Assembly: GCF_000471905.2 (NCBI RefSeq)
Contig: NW_006499399.1
Coordinates: 646,430 to 710,429 of the forward strand
From: Amborella trichopoda
Taxonomy: Eukaryota; Streptophyta; Magnoliopsida; Amborellales; Amborellaceae
Direction of reading: 5' to 3'
DNA length: 64,000 nt
The notes beneath the pieces are model-generated. The model had not been told where the DNA came from and searched no databases. It was given only the letters and a program-made list of their open reading frames with translations. Below, one piece after another: positions 1 to 20,278 of the stretch (positions within the stretch are counted from its first letter, which is position 1; each line of letters opens with the position of its first letter). The position numbers were made by a program, and so were the translations under genes.

Positions 1-1947
1 GGACCTAAGGGTGTATATGGGACCATAAATTTTGACGGGGTTTTACATGTTTTTCCTTTGATAAATTTCCTGTTTAGATTTTATATTTATTAATGAAATG
101 CAAATTCTAAAACACTAAAGGCAAATGAACATCGTTCCCTGGTTGCAGCATCCACCATCCAATTCTAGTTAGACGGCAGAGATTTAAGGGAGTTAGACTC
201 CACACATAACAACATTCCTTTTTCAAGAGAGACTCAAAATAAATCTCTCTTCTTAAAATATTTCCCTTGGAGAGAGACTCAAAACTTAGTTAAAACTAAG
301 ACATATTTCTTCTTAGAATACTTTACGCAACCCCTTTTATTATCTCCCTCTTGTACAAACATATCTCGCAATGATTTTATGCAACCGTTGCGTAATATGA
401 TACAACAACTTTAAAAAACCATCTTATGGCTATTTGTTTGATCCAAATTTTGAAATATATATTTTTTTTATTCTAATGAACAATCACAAAAAAAAAAAAT
501 TTGAAAACAACCTAGAAAATATTTTTTAAGCCCAATTAACATAGGTCGTTCATTTTGGTGAGATGCTTAGATCTAGGTCTTAGAAGGATTTTTTCATTTC
601 CAATTTTTTTGGATGGCTTTATTTTCATTAGATAAGCAATGTTAAAAAAGGAAAAAAATGATTTTGAATTTATAAAGACTAAGATCTTGAAATTCACAAA
701 ATTAATGATCTAGATCCGTTTTGGGAGGGGACTCATTTTGACCATATCTAAGGTTCAAATTGAACTTTTTTTTTTTTTCTAGATTGATTATTGAGATGAA
801 GAGAGTGTGTGTACAAAATTTGAGATCATACAAATGCCACAAATATGATTTCTTAAAAATATCGTTCCGTCATACTATAATATAACCGTTGCATTGGATC
901 ATCGCTTAANNNNNNNNNNNNNNNNNNNNCTACAGTCCTAAGGAGCATCCCATGTATGTTATGCCTTTATTGGTTGGAGTGCATAGAAGATGAAACATGT
1001 GGACAAAAGCATGAAAGGCTTAAGAAGAGAAGTGTGTGAGAGAGAGGAGAGTGAAAAAATTAGGGCACAAAGGAAGATTCTAAAGAAAAATAATAATAAT
1101 AGAAACTGTGGTTGGTAATGAGGAAAAACGACTCTCTCCATTTTTCTCATTCTCTTTAAAGTTTCTTTGGCTAAGCCCTTTGGGACACCCAAAAGATTAT
1201 ATGCTCCTGAGGGTGTGTGGTATGTGCTCAAACCTCAATAATTTATTTATACTCAAAATTTCGGGGACTTAATTTCTTCGATGTAGCAACTAATCGAATA
1301 AATATTCATCCACATTCTATATGTGCCTGGAAAAAATAATGTCTTAAGATTATATGAAAAAAAACAAAAAAAAAGTATCAATTTCTGGACAGTCATATCT
1401 AAGTGTTGAGGCACTCAAATCAAACGGAACCCACCCAAAAAACACCAACCTTTACACACCCCATGCGGCCCCCAACCCCACAGGGATTTAAAATACTCAT
1501 CTAGTGAGTCTAAGCTGGATCCCCAAACTTCCTCAACACGAAGGAGTACACATACATAGCGCTCCTGCAGGAGCACTATACATGCGCCCTGTAAATTTTG
1601 CTCTTGCAACGAGCAATTTTGATTTTTGAAAGGGATTGTACGTAAAGATACCATTTACATTTGGTACTGGGAGATCATAATTACTTACAACCATCCGATT
1701 TGAAATCTAATAGTTTGGATTTATCACAATTACTTACTTCCCATAAGCTCCCCTGACTTGCTTAGAATTTCATGCACAAAAAAATAATTCAATTTTTTTT
1801 CAAATGACTCCTTTCTTTAAAAAGATCCCAGGATCTTTGTATGGAAAAGTAAGCCTGAATTTTTTTAAGGAAACTTAAGAATTCATGTAAAAATAATTAA
1901 CATTTCATTGCATAAAATAGAGAGAAAAAACACTTCATAAAAACTAC
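1..1947. other. Gene-free left edge
   Basis: Apart from the inverted-repeat element at 368-908 and the N-gap, I see AT-rich non-coding sequence. If the glucosidase exons at 1948-2288 belong to a full gene, this whole stretch would be its intron 2. Confidence 0.6.
368..908 (-). mobile_element. 540-bp terminal-inverted-repeat element
   Basis: The reverse complement of the element at 34152-34683 over most of its length (tgagatgaagagagtgtgtg, ctagatccgttttggga). Its own ends are inverted (gcaatgattttatgcaaccg against ccgttgcattggatcatcgc). No coding capacity. The right end abuts the N-gap at 910-929. Confidence 0.6.
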
Positions 1948-2288
1948 CAGGATGCTCATGCGTAAAAGTGTCCCATATACTAGTTCCTCTCCCACCTTCC
2001 CTGCTCCCTCCTTCAACCTAAAAATTTAAAAAAGAAAAAAGAAAGAAAACCAGATGTCAAAACTTATGGAAATGAGACGTTAATGAGCAAGAATCTAAAC
2101 AAAACTGCAACAAAAAAGAAAAAACCAACCTGATAAGCTGAGGTCCCAGCTCCGAAGATGAATTCGTTAGGGAAGTCGGCCCTCAGCAAGATCTTGGTGT
2201 TCCAGATTCCGGACAGTGGCCGGAATCCAGCGGCAAAGGAAACCAAGACATGGAGAAGTCCAAGTGTTACTGCCCCAACTGCTGTCAT
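1948..2288 (-). CDS. Beta-glucosidase (GH1), first two exons only
   Basis: Two exons on the minus strand match exons 1 and 2 of the complete beta-glucosidase at 11442-18562. Exon 1 is 2288..2130 (53 codons, phase 0, donor gttggt). Exon 2 is 2017..1948 (70 nt, ending one base into a codon, exactly as in the complete gene). Exon 1 encodes a hydrophobic N-terminus likely to be a secretion signal, then DFPNEFIFGAGTSAYQ, the start of the GH1 barrel. Exon 2 encodes the family stretch SIWDTFTHEHP. The linker between signal and barrel (about residues 22-36) is longer than in the neighbour. Exon 3, encoding a KIDGGNNGD-like motif, was looked for in 1-1947 and not seen, although intron 2 of the complete copy is only 324 bp. 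The gene either continues past the left edge through a long intron or is a truncated duplicate. Exon identity is sure; whether the gene works is not. Confidence 0.75.
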
Positions 2289-2612
2289 CTTTATGCCACA
2301 GGAGACAGTCTTTCTTTGATCTTAATGCTCCACTGAACTCTCTTGTAATCTTCACCAAAGAATCCTTGTCATTGCATTTATAAGCTCAAAAAAGTCACTT
2401 TCATCTTTGCTTCTCATTAGAATAACTATCTTCACTTTTAGTAAAGGAGAAGCAATTAACACACATCAGGTTTGACTCCATGATGCTTTCTCAAGATGGA
2501 CGGTTGAGATGAAACTTAGAGCTAAAGTGACTTTTAAGTCATCTCAACCATTTATTCTAATAAGGTATGGTGGATTCCTCATTGGTCTATTGTATAATTA
2601 GTATTAAAAATA

Positions 2613-3120
2613 GAAAAATATCTCCATGCCCTTCATTTTTAAGTTTGATATCTCTATAAACTCAAAGTTTCAAAACATATCTTGAGTCATAAAATTTTTA
2701 AGTTTTATATCTTTTAACTCCCTAAGCTAACTTTATCCCCTTAAAACTTAATTTTTTACCTTAAACAAATATAAGAAAGACATCATTTCTAAACATCATC
2801 ATTTCTGGCTCTTCACGTGATTTTTCTCTAAATGTCTCTCTACCTATTTTCCCACTCTTTCCCCCTGTGTCTCTCACACTCTCTCTCTCCCGTTAGAGAG
2901 ACAAAGATGGTGAATGTTAGAAAGAGAGAATTTTTTAGGGGAATATATTACGTAAAGAGATGAAGGGTTTAGAATGTGCATATCTTTTTTATATTTGTTA
3001 GGGTTAAAAAAATAGTTAAAAGTGGGTAAAGTAAGTTAGGGGTTAAGAGATATATTTTTAATCTTTGGTTGTATTGAGATATGAAAACAAAAAACTATCG
3101 GTTATGAGGATATTTTCCTT
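2613..3120. mobile_element. Fold-back element with pyrimidine/purine core
   Basis: Left and right halves are imperfect inverted complements (atctctataaactcaaag against a ttgagatatg-type right arm; aacttaattttttaccttaa against gggttaaaaaaatagtta). A CT-rich block turns into a GA-rich block at the centre (about 2870-2935). A related copy is at 5751-6357. Confidence 0.5.
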
Positions 3121-3696
3121 AAAAGTAAGCATGTAGGTCCGGTTTCACTAGGTTGCGAGCCCAACTCGATAGACTCCGATTGAATCTGTCAGAAACACAG
3201 GCAAGTCAAAACAAAAAAAAAAAAAATTTGAACATTAAAAACCCGCGAAACTCGACCGATTCTCATTTCTTTTGTTTCGAACCATGTATCATGGCTTGTC
3301 CGAGTCGGTTTCGTGGTGTTGTATCACACCAATATGTATAATCACATCTTTATTGAACTTAAATTATGTGTTGGGGCACTAATTTTTGTTACAAATAAAC
3401 TATTGGAAGTTTCTATTTTTTATTAGGAGAGATGGCAATAAGGTACATGAAAATGCCCATTCAAATATTGTGGACCTACACATAGATTAAATCTTTTGGA
3501 CATGGGGTCTACTTGGCCCTGTAAAGCCAAGCAACTTATCAATTTGATAAATTTGGCAGGATTTTTTTGATTAGGACATTACACAATAGAGTGAACAATC
3601 ACAATTATAAAACCCTTAATATTGAACTTGGTATGCTTACATAAATAAAATTATTGTCTATGAATATAATTTATTTTGGAAGTGGATGCCACTCTT

Positions 3697-4184
3697 TAGG
3701 GGTGGCAGTCCTCTTTAGGGGTGGCAGTCGGGTCCGACTGGACATGGACCGAGATCCGAATAGTATTCAGGTCCAAAATTTGGACCTATACTTGGATCCG
3801 TCCGGTCCTAGGTCTACCCATCGGGTCCTAGGTCTGGTCAGATATATTGCCACCATATGAATATGAGCTTATTTTATTTTTATTTCTTTGCCTTTTTTTT
3901 AACCATCATATATCATATGATTATGAGCTTCATTTTTTTTAGTCAATAATATTGTAAATGTTGCCAATATTGTGACAATATGAACACCTAGCGGGCGCCT
4001 AAAGATACATGATTGTCATCATATAACCTATGACTATAGGTAGGGGGCGGGTCTTGTTGGACCTAGACCCGGGCCCCGACCCCGACCCGAATAGTATTCA
4101 GGTCCCAATTTTGGACCCATATTTGGACCCGAGGTCGGGTCTACCCGTTGGGTCCCATGTCTGGTCGGGTCCATTACACCTTTA
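3697..4184. mobile_element. hAT-type MITE, relative of 40116-40890
   Basis: Starts taggggtggcagtcgggtcc, with a 19-bp direct duplication of its own end (3697 and 3716), and ends near gggtccattacaccttta. The interior (ttgccaatattgtgacaata, and acatgattgtcatc) is the reverse complement of the interior of the 40116-40890 element. No target duplication was recognised. Confidence 0.6.
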
Positions 4185-4189
4185 CTAGT

Positions 4190-4435
4190 CTTCATTTTCC
4201 TATAAAGAATCTCAGGTTTTTCTGAAAAGACTAAGTATCTATTAATTGATATGAATATATCATACTTGTCTTTTATAGACAAACTACAGATAATAATAAT
4301 AGAAACTAAATCATAGATATTTAAACTATACACAGACTTACCATAAAATACAATATACAATATCCTACAATTTTTATATTTATTGTTTTTAATATACACA
4401 TTCTATATTAACCAAATATACAATATATACTTTCC
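4190..4435. repeat. Solo LTR-like copy
   Basis: Shares cttgtcttttatagacaaac and attaaccaaatatacaatat with 6768-6995; no second copy adjacent. Consistent with a solo LTR left by recombination. Confidence 0.45.
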
Positions 4436-4952
4436 TTTCACATTGCCAAGGTCAATCATAAATCACCATATAAGGAAAGGAGTGACATTTAGTTTTACAA
4501 GATATGACTCATAATTTTTCTCAACACGTGACCCTTTTAGAATCCTTTGGATGCTAAATATTTTTATTCAAACATAATTGTGACTTAAATAACAAAAACT
4601 AACTAATCTTTCTTTGATCTTAATATTATGATCTTAACTGTGAATATTTTTCAAGTATTGAGACCCTGAAGTTCGGGCCGGCCTTTTTTCTTATTGGCTA
4701 GGAGATAAGAGCATGCAATTTTTATTAGTTCAGTATGTGAGGGTCTTTGCCCATGAAAAGCATGAAACTCAATTCGTCAAGTTATGGCACCCCGCGACCT
4801 TTTAACACATAGCCTTGAGCCCATTCCCATGTGCAATGCATAATGATTTATGATTTTGGCACGACATTATTTACACGCGGCGGCGTTTTGAGACCCGTCT
4901 TGGATTATTGATTGTGGATTCATAGCTTGAACCTCAACAATCATGGATCTAA

Positions 4953-5262
4953 AACAAAAGATAGATTTGGAGTTCTAAAGGGGTCTATTCAACACTCTTT
5001 TTTTTGAACCGTCTATTTCAAGTTCTCTGTTAGTTATCCACAATTTTTAGAGCTCTAAATTAGAAATTTGAGGTAGAAGTGAATCTGCACGACATTTTCA
5101 ATCCAAAACAAATATAGATTTGGAGTTCTAAAGGGGTCCATTCAACACTCTTTTTTTTTTAACCGTCCATTTCAAGTTCTCTGTTAGTTATCCACAATTT
5201 TTAGAGCTCTAAATTAGAAATTTGAGGTAGAAATGAATCTGCACGACATTTTCAATCCTCAA
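4953..5262. repeat. 153-bp tandem duplication
   Basis: Two nearly identical units with period 153 (atagatttggagttctaaag at 4961 and 5114; both run to gcacgacattttcaatcc). Intergenic; no coding capacity. Confidence 0.9.
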
Positions 5263-5750
5263 TCCGTTTCCTGTTTCCCACATACAGTCATGGGCTGCTG
5301 TTGCATGCAACTTCACCTACACCAAAGCATTTCCCTTATTTAAAAATGTTCATTTATTTAGGATTTTATGCCAAACTAATTTGGCCCAAATAATAAAAAA
5401 TCAATTTGTCCTTCTTTAATCTCAATTAGTAACACTTTCAAGTTTGTAAACCCCTAGTTCGTGCCGGCCTCGTCAGCTATTGATTAGGACATAAAAACAA
5501 CTCATAAATTATTGAATATTTTTACTTTATTTATTGAGTTTTTTATTTGTGTTTAGTTGGAAAGCCAAATCTTGAACAGAAGTTGTCATCTAACCTTCAT
5601 AAAGGTGAACAAGCAAAAAAATATTAGCATCATGCAATTAACACCACCTATGTTACCATAAATTCTCTTTTATGGGTATACTTGATGCAGAAAAGTAGCC
5701 GATCAAATTATTATTTTTACTTTTGGTAATTTTAAAAAAAAATTATTTTA

Positions 5751-6357
5751 AGGAAAAAAATATCCATATCATCTTTTTTTAGGTTTCATTTCACGTTGGA
5801 CTCAAGCTTTTAAAAGATATCTTGAGGCATAAAAATTATAGATTCTATTTCTTTTAACCCCCAAGCTAATTTAAACCTTGTTTTTTAGGCCAAACAAATC
5901 TAAAAAGACATGCATTTTCTAAAAGTTATCATCTCAAATTTCTCTCTCCCCGTATCCCTTCTCTCTCTCTTCATCTTTCCCCTCACTCTCTCCTCCTGCT
6001 CTCTCTCTCCACGTTTCCAGAGAGAGTGAGAGGTGTAGGAAGAGAGAGAAAGGATTGAGCTGGATTTTACGGAGGTGAGAGGTTATCGGAAGGAGAGAGG
6101 TGTTTGAATAAATACGGGAGGAAAGAAAGAGTGAGAGATACATGAAGAGAGAGAAAGAGAGAAGTTTGGGGTAAGTGAAAAGAGAGAAATGATTGGGTTT
6201 AAAAATAACATGTATTTCTCATATTTGTTTAAGTTAAAAAATAGATTTAAAATGGCCAGGGGATTAGAAAATATTTTTTGAAACATTGAGTTTATCAAGA
6301 AATGAAACCGAAAAATAAGGGACTTGGAGTTAAAAAGTTAAAAATAGCTATATTCCT
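5751..6357. mobile_element. Fold-back element with pyrimidine/purine core
   Basis: Same layout as 2613-3120: the left arm contains ttaggccaaacaaatctaaa, then a CT-rich block (5935-6010), a GA-rich block (6015-6190) and a right arm containing catatttgtttaagttaaaa. Reading frames here are simply translations of the low-complexity core. Confidence 0.5.
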
Positions 6358-6767
6358 TATGTATACTTAAAACTAAAATTAAAAGAATTCAGCTAAAATT
6401 CAGATAATTTACGAATTTAAATTAAGGGAAACCCATGTCCATGTCAAATGGACGGTTTAAATTGAACAAGGCCTTATCCAACAGCTACAAATTGACTTTG
6501 TTTTTTATTTTTATTTAAAATTATATCTATCTAAACTTTGGAACGTAAATACATTCTTAAATAATGAACAAAATAGAATTAATAAAAAATATTTTGAGTA
6601 AAAAATTAACTAAAATGCCCTTGGATATTTTGGTTATACATGGATTTTGACTGGTTTTTGGTCAAACCCTATATTCACTTTGAACAAAAACGGTCAAGGC
6701 ACAAGTAGTGGTCCGGCTGGTTAGACCAGCCGGTCCAGTGACACACACATAAGTATGTAATGTGAAG

Positions 6768-7966
6768 AGTCTTAGGTTTCTCTGAAGAGATTCAGTGTCC
6801 ATTAGTTGATATTAATATACATACTTGTCTTTTATAGACAAATTATAGATGACAATAATAGAAATTAAATCATAAACACCTAAACTATACTCAGACTGAC
6901 CATAAAATACATGACACAAAATCCTAGCCTTCCCATATTTACTGATTACAATATACAAATTTTATATTAACCAAATATATAATATATAATTTACTTTCAC
7001 ACTCTTCCTCAAACTTAATATGATATGAAAGAGAGCAGCTGGAGTTTAAATGCCAAGTCGCGGAAACGAGCAGTTGGATCTTCAGCTGCATAGCGTAACC
7101 AATAGAAAGAATAGTTGTTGCCATGCTCATATTGCTTGATCAACAAGCACAGAAAGAAGCGGCAGATCAACAAGCCTCAGAAACAAAAGGCAAGAACAAA
7201 GCGGCGATACAAAGTTCAGCAATGAACAAAAACTTCAGATCTTCACCGGAGACAGAAAAACAATCGAGACAACCAAGAAAAACAAAATGGAACTTGGAAG
7301 GGCCAACAGAACTTGAAGTGGATTCAAAACAGATTCAGCAGCTCGCATATCAGAACAAATATGATCGAGTAACATAACAACAAACTCAATCATACAAATA
7401 AGAACATACAACGTGAAGATAAACTCAGAAAACATACTCTCTTTTTTTCTTTTCTTCTTTTTTGAGGAGTGCTTTCAGGTTGAATTTCAGAGGGTCAATG
7501 ACAATATCATAACAGAGTGACTGAGTAAGATTTCAAACAGATCTGGACCTTGAGATCAAGATCCAAAGGCAAAAATAGGTAGAGGAGCGGTTTTTCCTAT
7601 GGTGCAGATCGACCATTTTCAGAGGCCATTTTTCAGAGGTAGATTTTAGAGACAACGGGTTTCAGAGGTGGTTTTTCAATGATAGGTTTTAGAGGCGGTT
7701 TTCAAAGTGAGTCAAATATGACGGTTTTTTAGGGTGTTTCATACCTTCTTTTTTTTTTGACGATTTTTCAGAGGAGTTTACTCAGACAGATCCTGCTCAT
7801 TTTCACAATTAGTGTCCGGCCAACCCTTTTTCCTTTGAAACATCATATGAAGAGACTCAAGTTCCTCTGAAGTATCCATTAATTGATATGAATATACAGA
7901 CTTGTCTTTTATAGACAAATTACATATGACAATAATAGAAACTAAGTCATAGACACCTAAACAAAG
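6768..7966. mobile_element. Degenerate LTR-type element
   Basis: Two direct repeats (6768-6995 and a shorter 7846-7966) share gattgatatgaatatac-like sequence and cttgtcttttatagacaaat. Between them lie about 850 bp without any recognised gag or pol frame. A solo relative is at 4190-4435. I read it as a decayed LTR retroelement, but no primer-binding site is clear. Confidence 0.45.
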
Positions 7967-9320
7967 AGGTTACAATCACTTTTAGCCACTAGATGTAAAA
8001 TTCAATATATGAAAGTGCATCACAATATTCGAGATATTTTATTTTGGACTTCTTACCCAAACAATGACACATCCTTAACAATCCGATTTCAAATCCAGTA
8101 GTCAATAGTGATTATGACCTCCATGTATCAAAAATAAATAGTCTCATTATATATACTTCTTTTTATTTCATTTATTTCCTTTAGTTTCATTGCTCTCATC
8201 ATAAAGTAATTAAACGTTTTAAACATAAAGCAACTATTGGGACCAAATCATCCTATCGTATCGTAATATCGCATCACCAATAATGTCAACAATATGTACA
8301 TGAAACCTATGGACCCCTTCCTATAAATGCTTCGATTAAGACAAACCAACTACACACCCGAAAGAAAGTTTGAGGTAGGTCCACAATATAGTTTTTGAAT
8401 TGGGCAAATATACTTTTTTTAAGATAACTCTTGCTTTTTCCCCTCTCTTTTTTTGTTTCAACGAACACTCAAGAAATCGTCCTGAACCAGTAGACATATT
8501 TGTATGAGGGTCAAACTGGCCACTCAACCGGCGAGAGATCCGCTCCAGTCGAAATCGGGTCTTGATATTTGAACGAATTAGCTTGGATTTAAAAGGATAT
8601 AGAAATAGTAGTTTAAAATATGAAATATATTAAAAGGAAAAAACAACCCAACTTTATTTGACTAGTCGAAACAATCAAAACCGACTAGTTTAACTGGCCA
8701 AAACCGATCAAATATTGATTTTGTTTAGTTTTTTAACAACTTTTATTTTGGACCAAACTAACCAAGGCATTGATCGGCGGTTCAATTGATCAGACCAACT
8801 GGTCCAGTCTAATCTGATCTTCGTAACTATACTATCAAGTCTCATCCTATTGAAAATATCATTAAAATGTTCGAAGTGATATCAATCAACGCATCAACAA
8901 AGTAATTACTTTGAAATTTTAGTTTTATTTAAATACCGTTTCAACCATTTTATTAAGAAATAGTTAAAATGTCTTTATTTTGAATTTGGTAACCTGAACA
9001 CACAAGATTCAGGGCTTGCCTTACCCACCACTTGAGGCGAGGTGGATTGGACCCAAAAGAAGGCAGAAATGTGGCCTTCGCTGCCCCAAAACTGCTCGAA
9101 CCAAATCATAGTTTCATGAGAAATCCATTCCTTCGGGTATCTAAATGAGGAAGCATGTTTCTTCCACTGCAATATAGTATAATGATTATCTAATCTATTT
9201 TATAAATGGGCCCAAATTATTAAGAAGCTCCCGCCTGTTCCATATTTTACACTTGGAGCAAGCAGCTTGTTATTTTGGGCCAATTAAGTTAATTTCCCTA
9301 CCGTAAAAGGTATTAATAAA

Positions 9321-9709
9321 GGGTGTCGTTTGTATAAGGCTGAAGTTCTAAACAATCAAAGTAAGGCACCCTTTTTCCAAACAGTGTCAAAAGATGTTGT
9401 TTCAGTACTAGAAATCTTTGTGATCGTTTGACAGTTTATTTTTATATCCAATTATAAAATTTAAAGCTTCAAAAATAGAGTAGGTCGAACAGATCTATGA
9501 ATACTTGAAAATCTGGAAAACTGACCATCCAAAAAATGCATTACAAGCAGTACTGTTTCCAAGACAAGAAATCAATTTTTACTCGTGTCTATACATATTG
9601 AGGTCGAGATGATTGGTTTGAGGATTTTTGAGTAACGAAACAACCTTTGCTAATGAAGTTTTGCGGTGCACTTTAATTTGATTGTTTAGGGCTTTACTCT
9701 TATATAAAA
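9321..9709. mobile_element. Mutator-type MITE copy
   Basis: The left end gggtgtcgtttgtataaggc with ctaaacaatcaaagtaaggc is inverted at the right end (gcactttaatttgattgttt, then ctcttatataaa). The interior is closest to the truncated copy at 19974-20278 (tcaaaagatgttgttt, ttgaggtcgagatgat). Confidence 0.6.
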
Positions 9710-10814
9710 TTTTTTTTAAATAAATTAGTTGAAGAGGTACTTGACTGAAAGAACCACTTTGATGATAAATTAGACTGTTTTACCTCTTTACTGAATTTTT
9801 TGAGTGAGTTAAAAATTTTAAAGACATTTTTCTTTTTATAATGGATGAAGCAAAAGTATACCGTACATGATGTAATATGCACTCTGAAGTATACATCAAT
9901 AGCATATCTGCCGACCACCTATCCAAAAAAGAAGGGTATATATAAGCCGGCTGTTTTCAATCAAGGCCTATGGTGAAACTTTCAAAAATAAATGTACCTA
10001 TCTTAGGGGAATCTCAATAATTGGTGTCCTACCTTATCATATTGGGTATTTTTCTACATTTCTCATTAATTGGGATCTACATTTAGTCAACTTTGTCGTT
10101 CCTACTTTTACTTGCATATTTCCCCAGGTATTGAAAACATGAATTTGGATCGGAATCTGTATAAGGAATTGATGGGAACGATCTGGTTCCCACCATTTAT
10201 TGGGAACTGGTTGATTTTGTTGGGTAGCTAGATGATCCCAATTTTTATTAATTTTCAATTTTCATGCTAATTTTTATTTTTTTATTGGCCGATTCACCAG
10301 ACTCTCTTTCTCTTATTGTGCATTCTCCTACTTTATTGTATTGTATATCTTTTTAGAAAGCATTGACAAGCATTTGCAACCCCCCCTCTATCTCTCTCTC
10401 GTGCAGTTTATTATTACTATTGCAAATTAATATTTGTAAGCATCCTCTAAACCTATGCATATTATGATTTTCATGTACAAAAGATAAATGCTTTTTTTGG
10501 AGATAATCTCATTATACAATTGAATAGTATGTGATAAGACCATATGTTTTTAGTACAAAAAAGTCACAGTCACTTTTGATTTAAATGTTATATGAAATGA
10601 GAACCATATGCTATATACCCTTTACGAGTGTGATATGTACGTATTCCTAGGTAGTAGATACAAGGATCTATGCATGTTCTTGCTTAAAAAGAAAAAGTGG
10701 CTTTGAAATTCAACATCTCTTCTACTTGAACATTTGTAGATAAATGTGAATTGTGGATGTTGGGTTAAAGGATCCAATGCCACGATAGGGTTACGAGTGT
10801 ACCCAATTAACTAA

Positions 10815-11047
10815 GGAAAACCTTTATATAAGGTTGTAATTTTATTTGTAGAAATAAAGTCACAGTAATCTACACTATCCATTTTATTTGGACGGTGTAG
10901 ATTGGATATTATCTCAAAAGATATGCTATATATCAACATTGTCTTAAAAGATATGTCAATTCTACACCATCTTGATAAAACAAACAGTATAAAGTATCGC
11001 AACCATATTTCCACAAATAAGGTTGCAACCTCATATAAACTGCACCC
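10815..11047. mobile_element. Mutator-type MITE, 233 bp, 9-bp target duplication
   Basis: Inverted ends ggaaaacctttatataaggt and aacctcatataaactgcaccc. The 9 bp attaactaa occur at 10806-10814 and 11048-11056. Nine-bp duplications are the mark of Mutator-like transposition. There is no coding capacity. A diverged relative is at 44845-45078. Confidence 0.82.
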
Positions 11048-11441
11048 ATTAACTAAAGAGTTGAACGACTTGATTGTTCTAAAGTTAAAGTGTACCCAAT
11101 TAACTAAAGAAAGTCACTTATCTTTGATACAAGTAGGTCACAATTTCTCTTGATCATGACTGGGATTGTACTACTGACCATGCTCAGGGTCAAAATAAAG
11201 TTTTCTCAATCTTTGATATACATTCCAAGCTGTCAGTTTTCACATCGGACAACGATAGCATATTGTGACCTTTGAAGCAAAAGTAAATTGCCTTATCATA
11301 TACAATCTCTTAACTAAACGAAGAACAAATTCACACTATGATTTTCGATTCCCCCCTCTCTCCTCTCTCAATGCCATGAGAAATCAGTTCTGATGTAGGG
11401 TATTGAATAAAAAAAATCGAATCCAATATAACATATGCTTG

Positions 11442-18562
<7,121 letters not shown>

Positions 18563-18619
18563 CTTGGTGCAAACAATGGAAGTGGTTCAAGATTCCTCAA
18601 TATTCTAACTTCAAAGAGT

Positions 18620-18710
18620 TGGTATATGCAGGCTTTTTCCTTTTTCTTTTTTCCTTTTATGTTGGGTGAATAATGCTGGTTCTTTTTGCATTTTGCTGCT
18701 CATTTGACCA
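18620..18710 (-). promoter_or_regulatory. Possible promoter elements of the beta-glucosidase
   Basis: Reading toward the gene, a TATA-like catata at about 18622-18628 lies roughly 60 bp upstream of the ATG. A W-box core (TTGACC, plus-strand reading) lies at 18704-18709. W-boxes are bound by WRKY factors, which would suit a defence-related glucosidase, but single short motifs are common by chance and this is only suggestive. Confidence 0.25.
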
Positions 18711-19973
18711 CTCAAATTTATTAAAATTGGGTGGGGCCTAATAATTGAGGAGAGATCTTTTTACTTTATTTTCTCATATATTTAAATACTTTATTTAAAT
18801 TAAAATTCAAACATAATAGCAATTATAAAGTATTTGTAAATATATTAGAAGGTTTGGTCCCCCCAAGATTTATATTCTTTGCCCCATTGAGAAAAAATAT
18901 GTACTCTAGAATCAAGGAGCCTACATTTAAATAAATTATTTGGCCAACTTTTAATGGGGAGTAGGATCGGAGTTGGATCGACTCTCTATAGGAATTTGGA
19001 AGTATTTTTCTATGATTTGTTTTCTCAATTTGGATGGATTGTTCTGCACTTTTCACCCAAACTTATTCAAGTTTTCATTTTCTTTTGTTCTTCTTGTTTG
19101 GTTTTAGTGTTGGAAAACATGGACTCGGGTCGGGGCACAAGCCTGCTATGGGAAGTCGTGGAGGCAAGTCCCGGGTCGGCCCTTGTTGCCGTTTAATGCA
19201 TAACAAAATTTTAGAAAGGGTAATAGTCAGACACAAGTGATTTCCCAAGGCTCAAGAATCGCCCGGATCCCCTATAGTGAAGCAACTCGTTCTATTCGAC
19301 GCGGTCGCTTCTGAGATTGGAAATCTCTAGACCCAGGGTCCTCTAATCTCAAGTCTACCTGGTTGTTAAAGTGAGGGTGAAACCCTCAATTTAGAGAGAG
19401 AAAAGGTTGGGTTTGGTGGGGATAGGTGTAAGTTTTTTTTTTTTTAAGGGTGAATCAGTGGAGATCAAAGGCCCCACCTATTTTATTAATAAAGAGACGT
19501 ACATGTGTGCAGAATATAGGATCCATGAAAGCCCTACTCTTTTAAAAAAAAAATCGTTTCATGTGGACTAGACCGCATTTCTACAATATGCAGTCCAGAC
19601 GGATAAAGCATCCATCTTAAAGATGGATGCAAATAGGTGGTCCATCTAAAAAACAAGTAGAACTAACGGTCTAAATATTTTTTAAATATAATTATTATTT
19701 TTAATTTTCAATTATTAGTTTTTTCATATTCATGATCTCCATGTTACTCCACCGATTATATATTCTCCAAAAATTAGGATCAAACTATATTTAAAAAATA
19801 CATTTATTGTCGAGCCTGAATTTTTACAATATGCAGCTGGCATCATAGAAACCGTGTCCTTTAAAAAAAATAATCATATTTCTATTGATTCACAATTATT
19901 TTAAAAAAAAAGGAAAAAAAAAGAGGGGTAGGTATAAGTCATGGTCTACATAAGATAATTTGTCATTTTTAAA

Positions 19974-20278
19974 GGGTGTGGTATAAATGAGGTTGGGGCC
20001 CTGAACAATTAAAGAAAGGCTGACCTTCAAATTCTATCAAAAGATGTTGTTTTAGTATTAGAAATTTTTGTGATGACTTGAAAATGTATTTTCATATCTA
20101 ATAATAAAAAGTTAAAGCTTTAAAAATAATGTAGACCAAGCAGATTTATGAAAGCTTGAAATCTTAAAAATTGACAATCCAAAAAAATGTATTATTTCCT
20201 AGATTTAAAATCTATTTTCTCAAACGTCCACAAATCTTGAGGTCGAGATGATCGATTTGATAAATTTCTGAGGTGCTG
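19974..20278. mobile_element. Mutator-type MITE copy, right end lost
   Basis: The left end gggtgtggtataaatgaggt and interior (tcaaaagatgttgttttagt, ttgaggtcgagatgatcgat) match 9321-9709; the right terminal repeat is not recognisable. Confidence 0.5.

Larger units (their letters stand above)
2289..11441. other. Intergenic, repeat-rich
   Basis: No gene recognised. Holds the fold-back, hAT, LTR-like and Mutator-type elements listed separately, a 153-bp duplication, and a gaccggttt-rich repeat at about 8640-8840 that recurs in diverged form near 42960-43260. The remaining sequence is AT-rich with no supported feature. Confidence 0.6.

Noticed and set aside
5934-6298. Leu/Ser-rich frames with repeated SLSL
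   Set aside because: Translations of the CT/GA core of a fold-back element.
7123-7435. Gln/Lys-rich frame (plus) and hydrophobic frame (minus)
   Set aside because: Both lie inside the decayed LTR-type element; no gag, protease or polymerase motif is seen.
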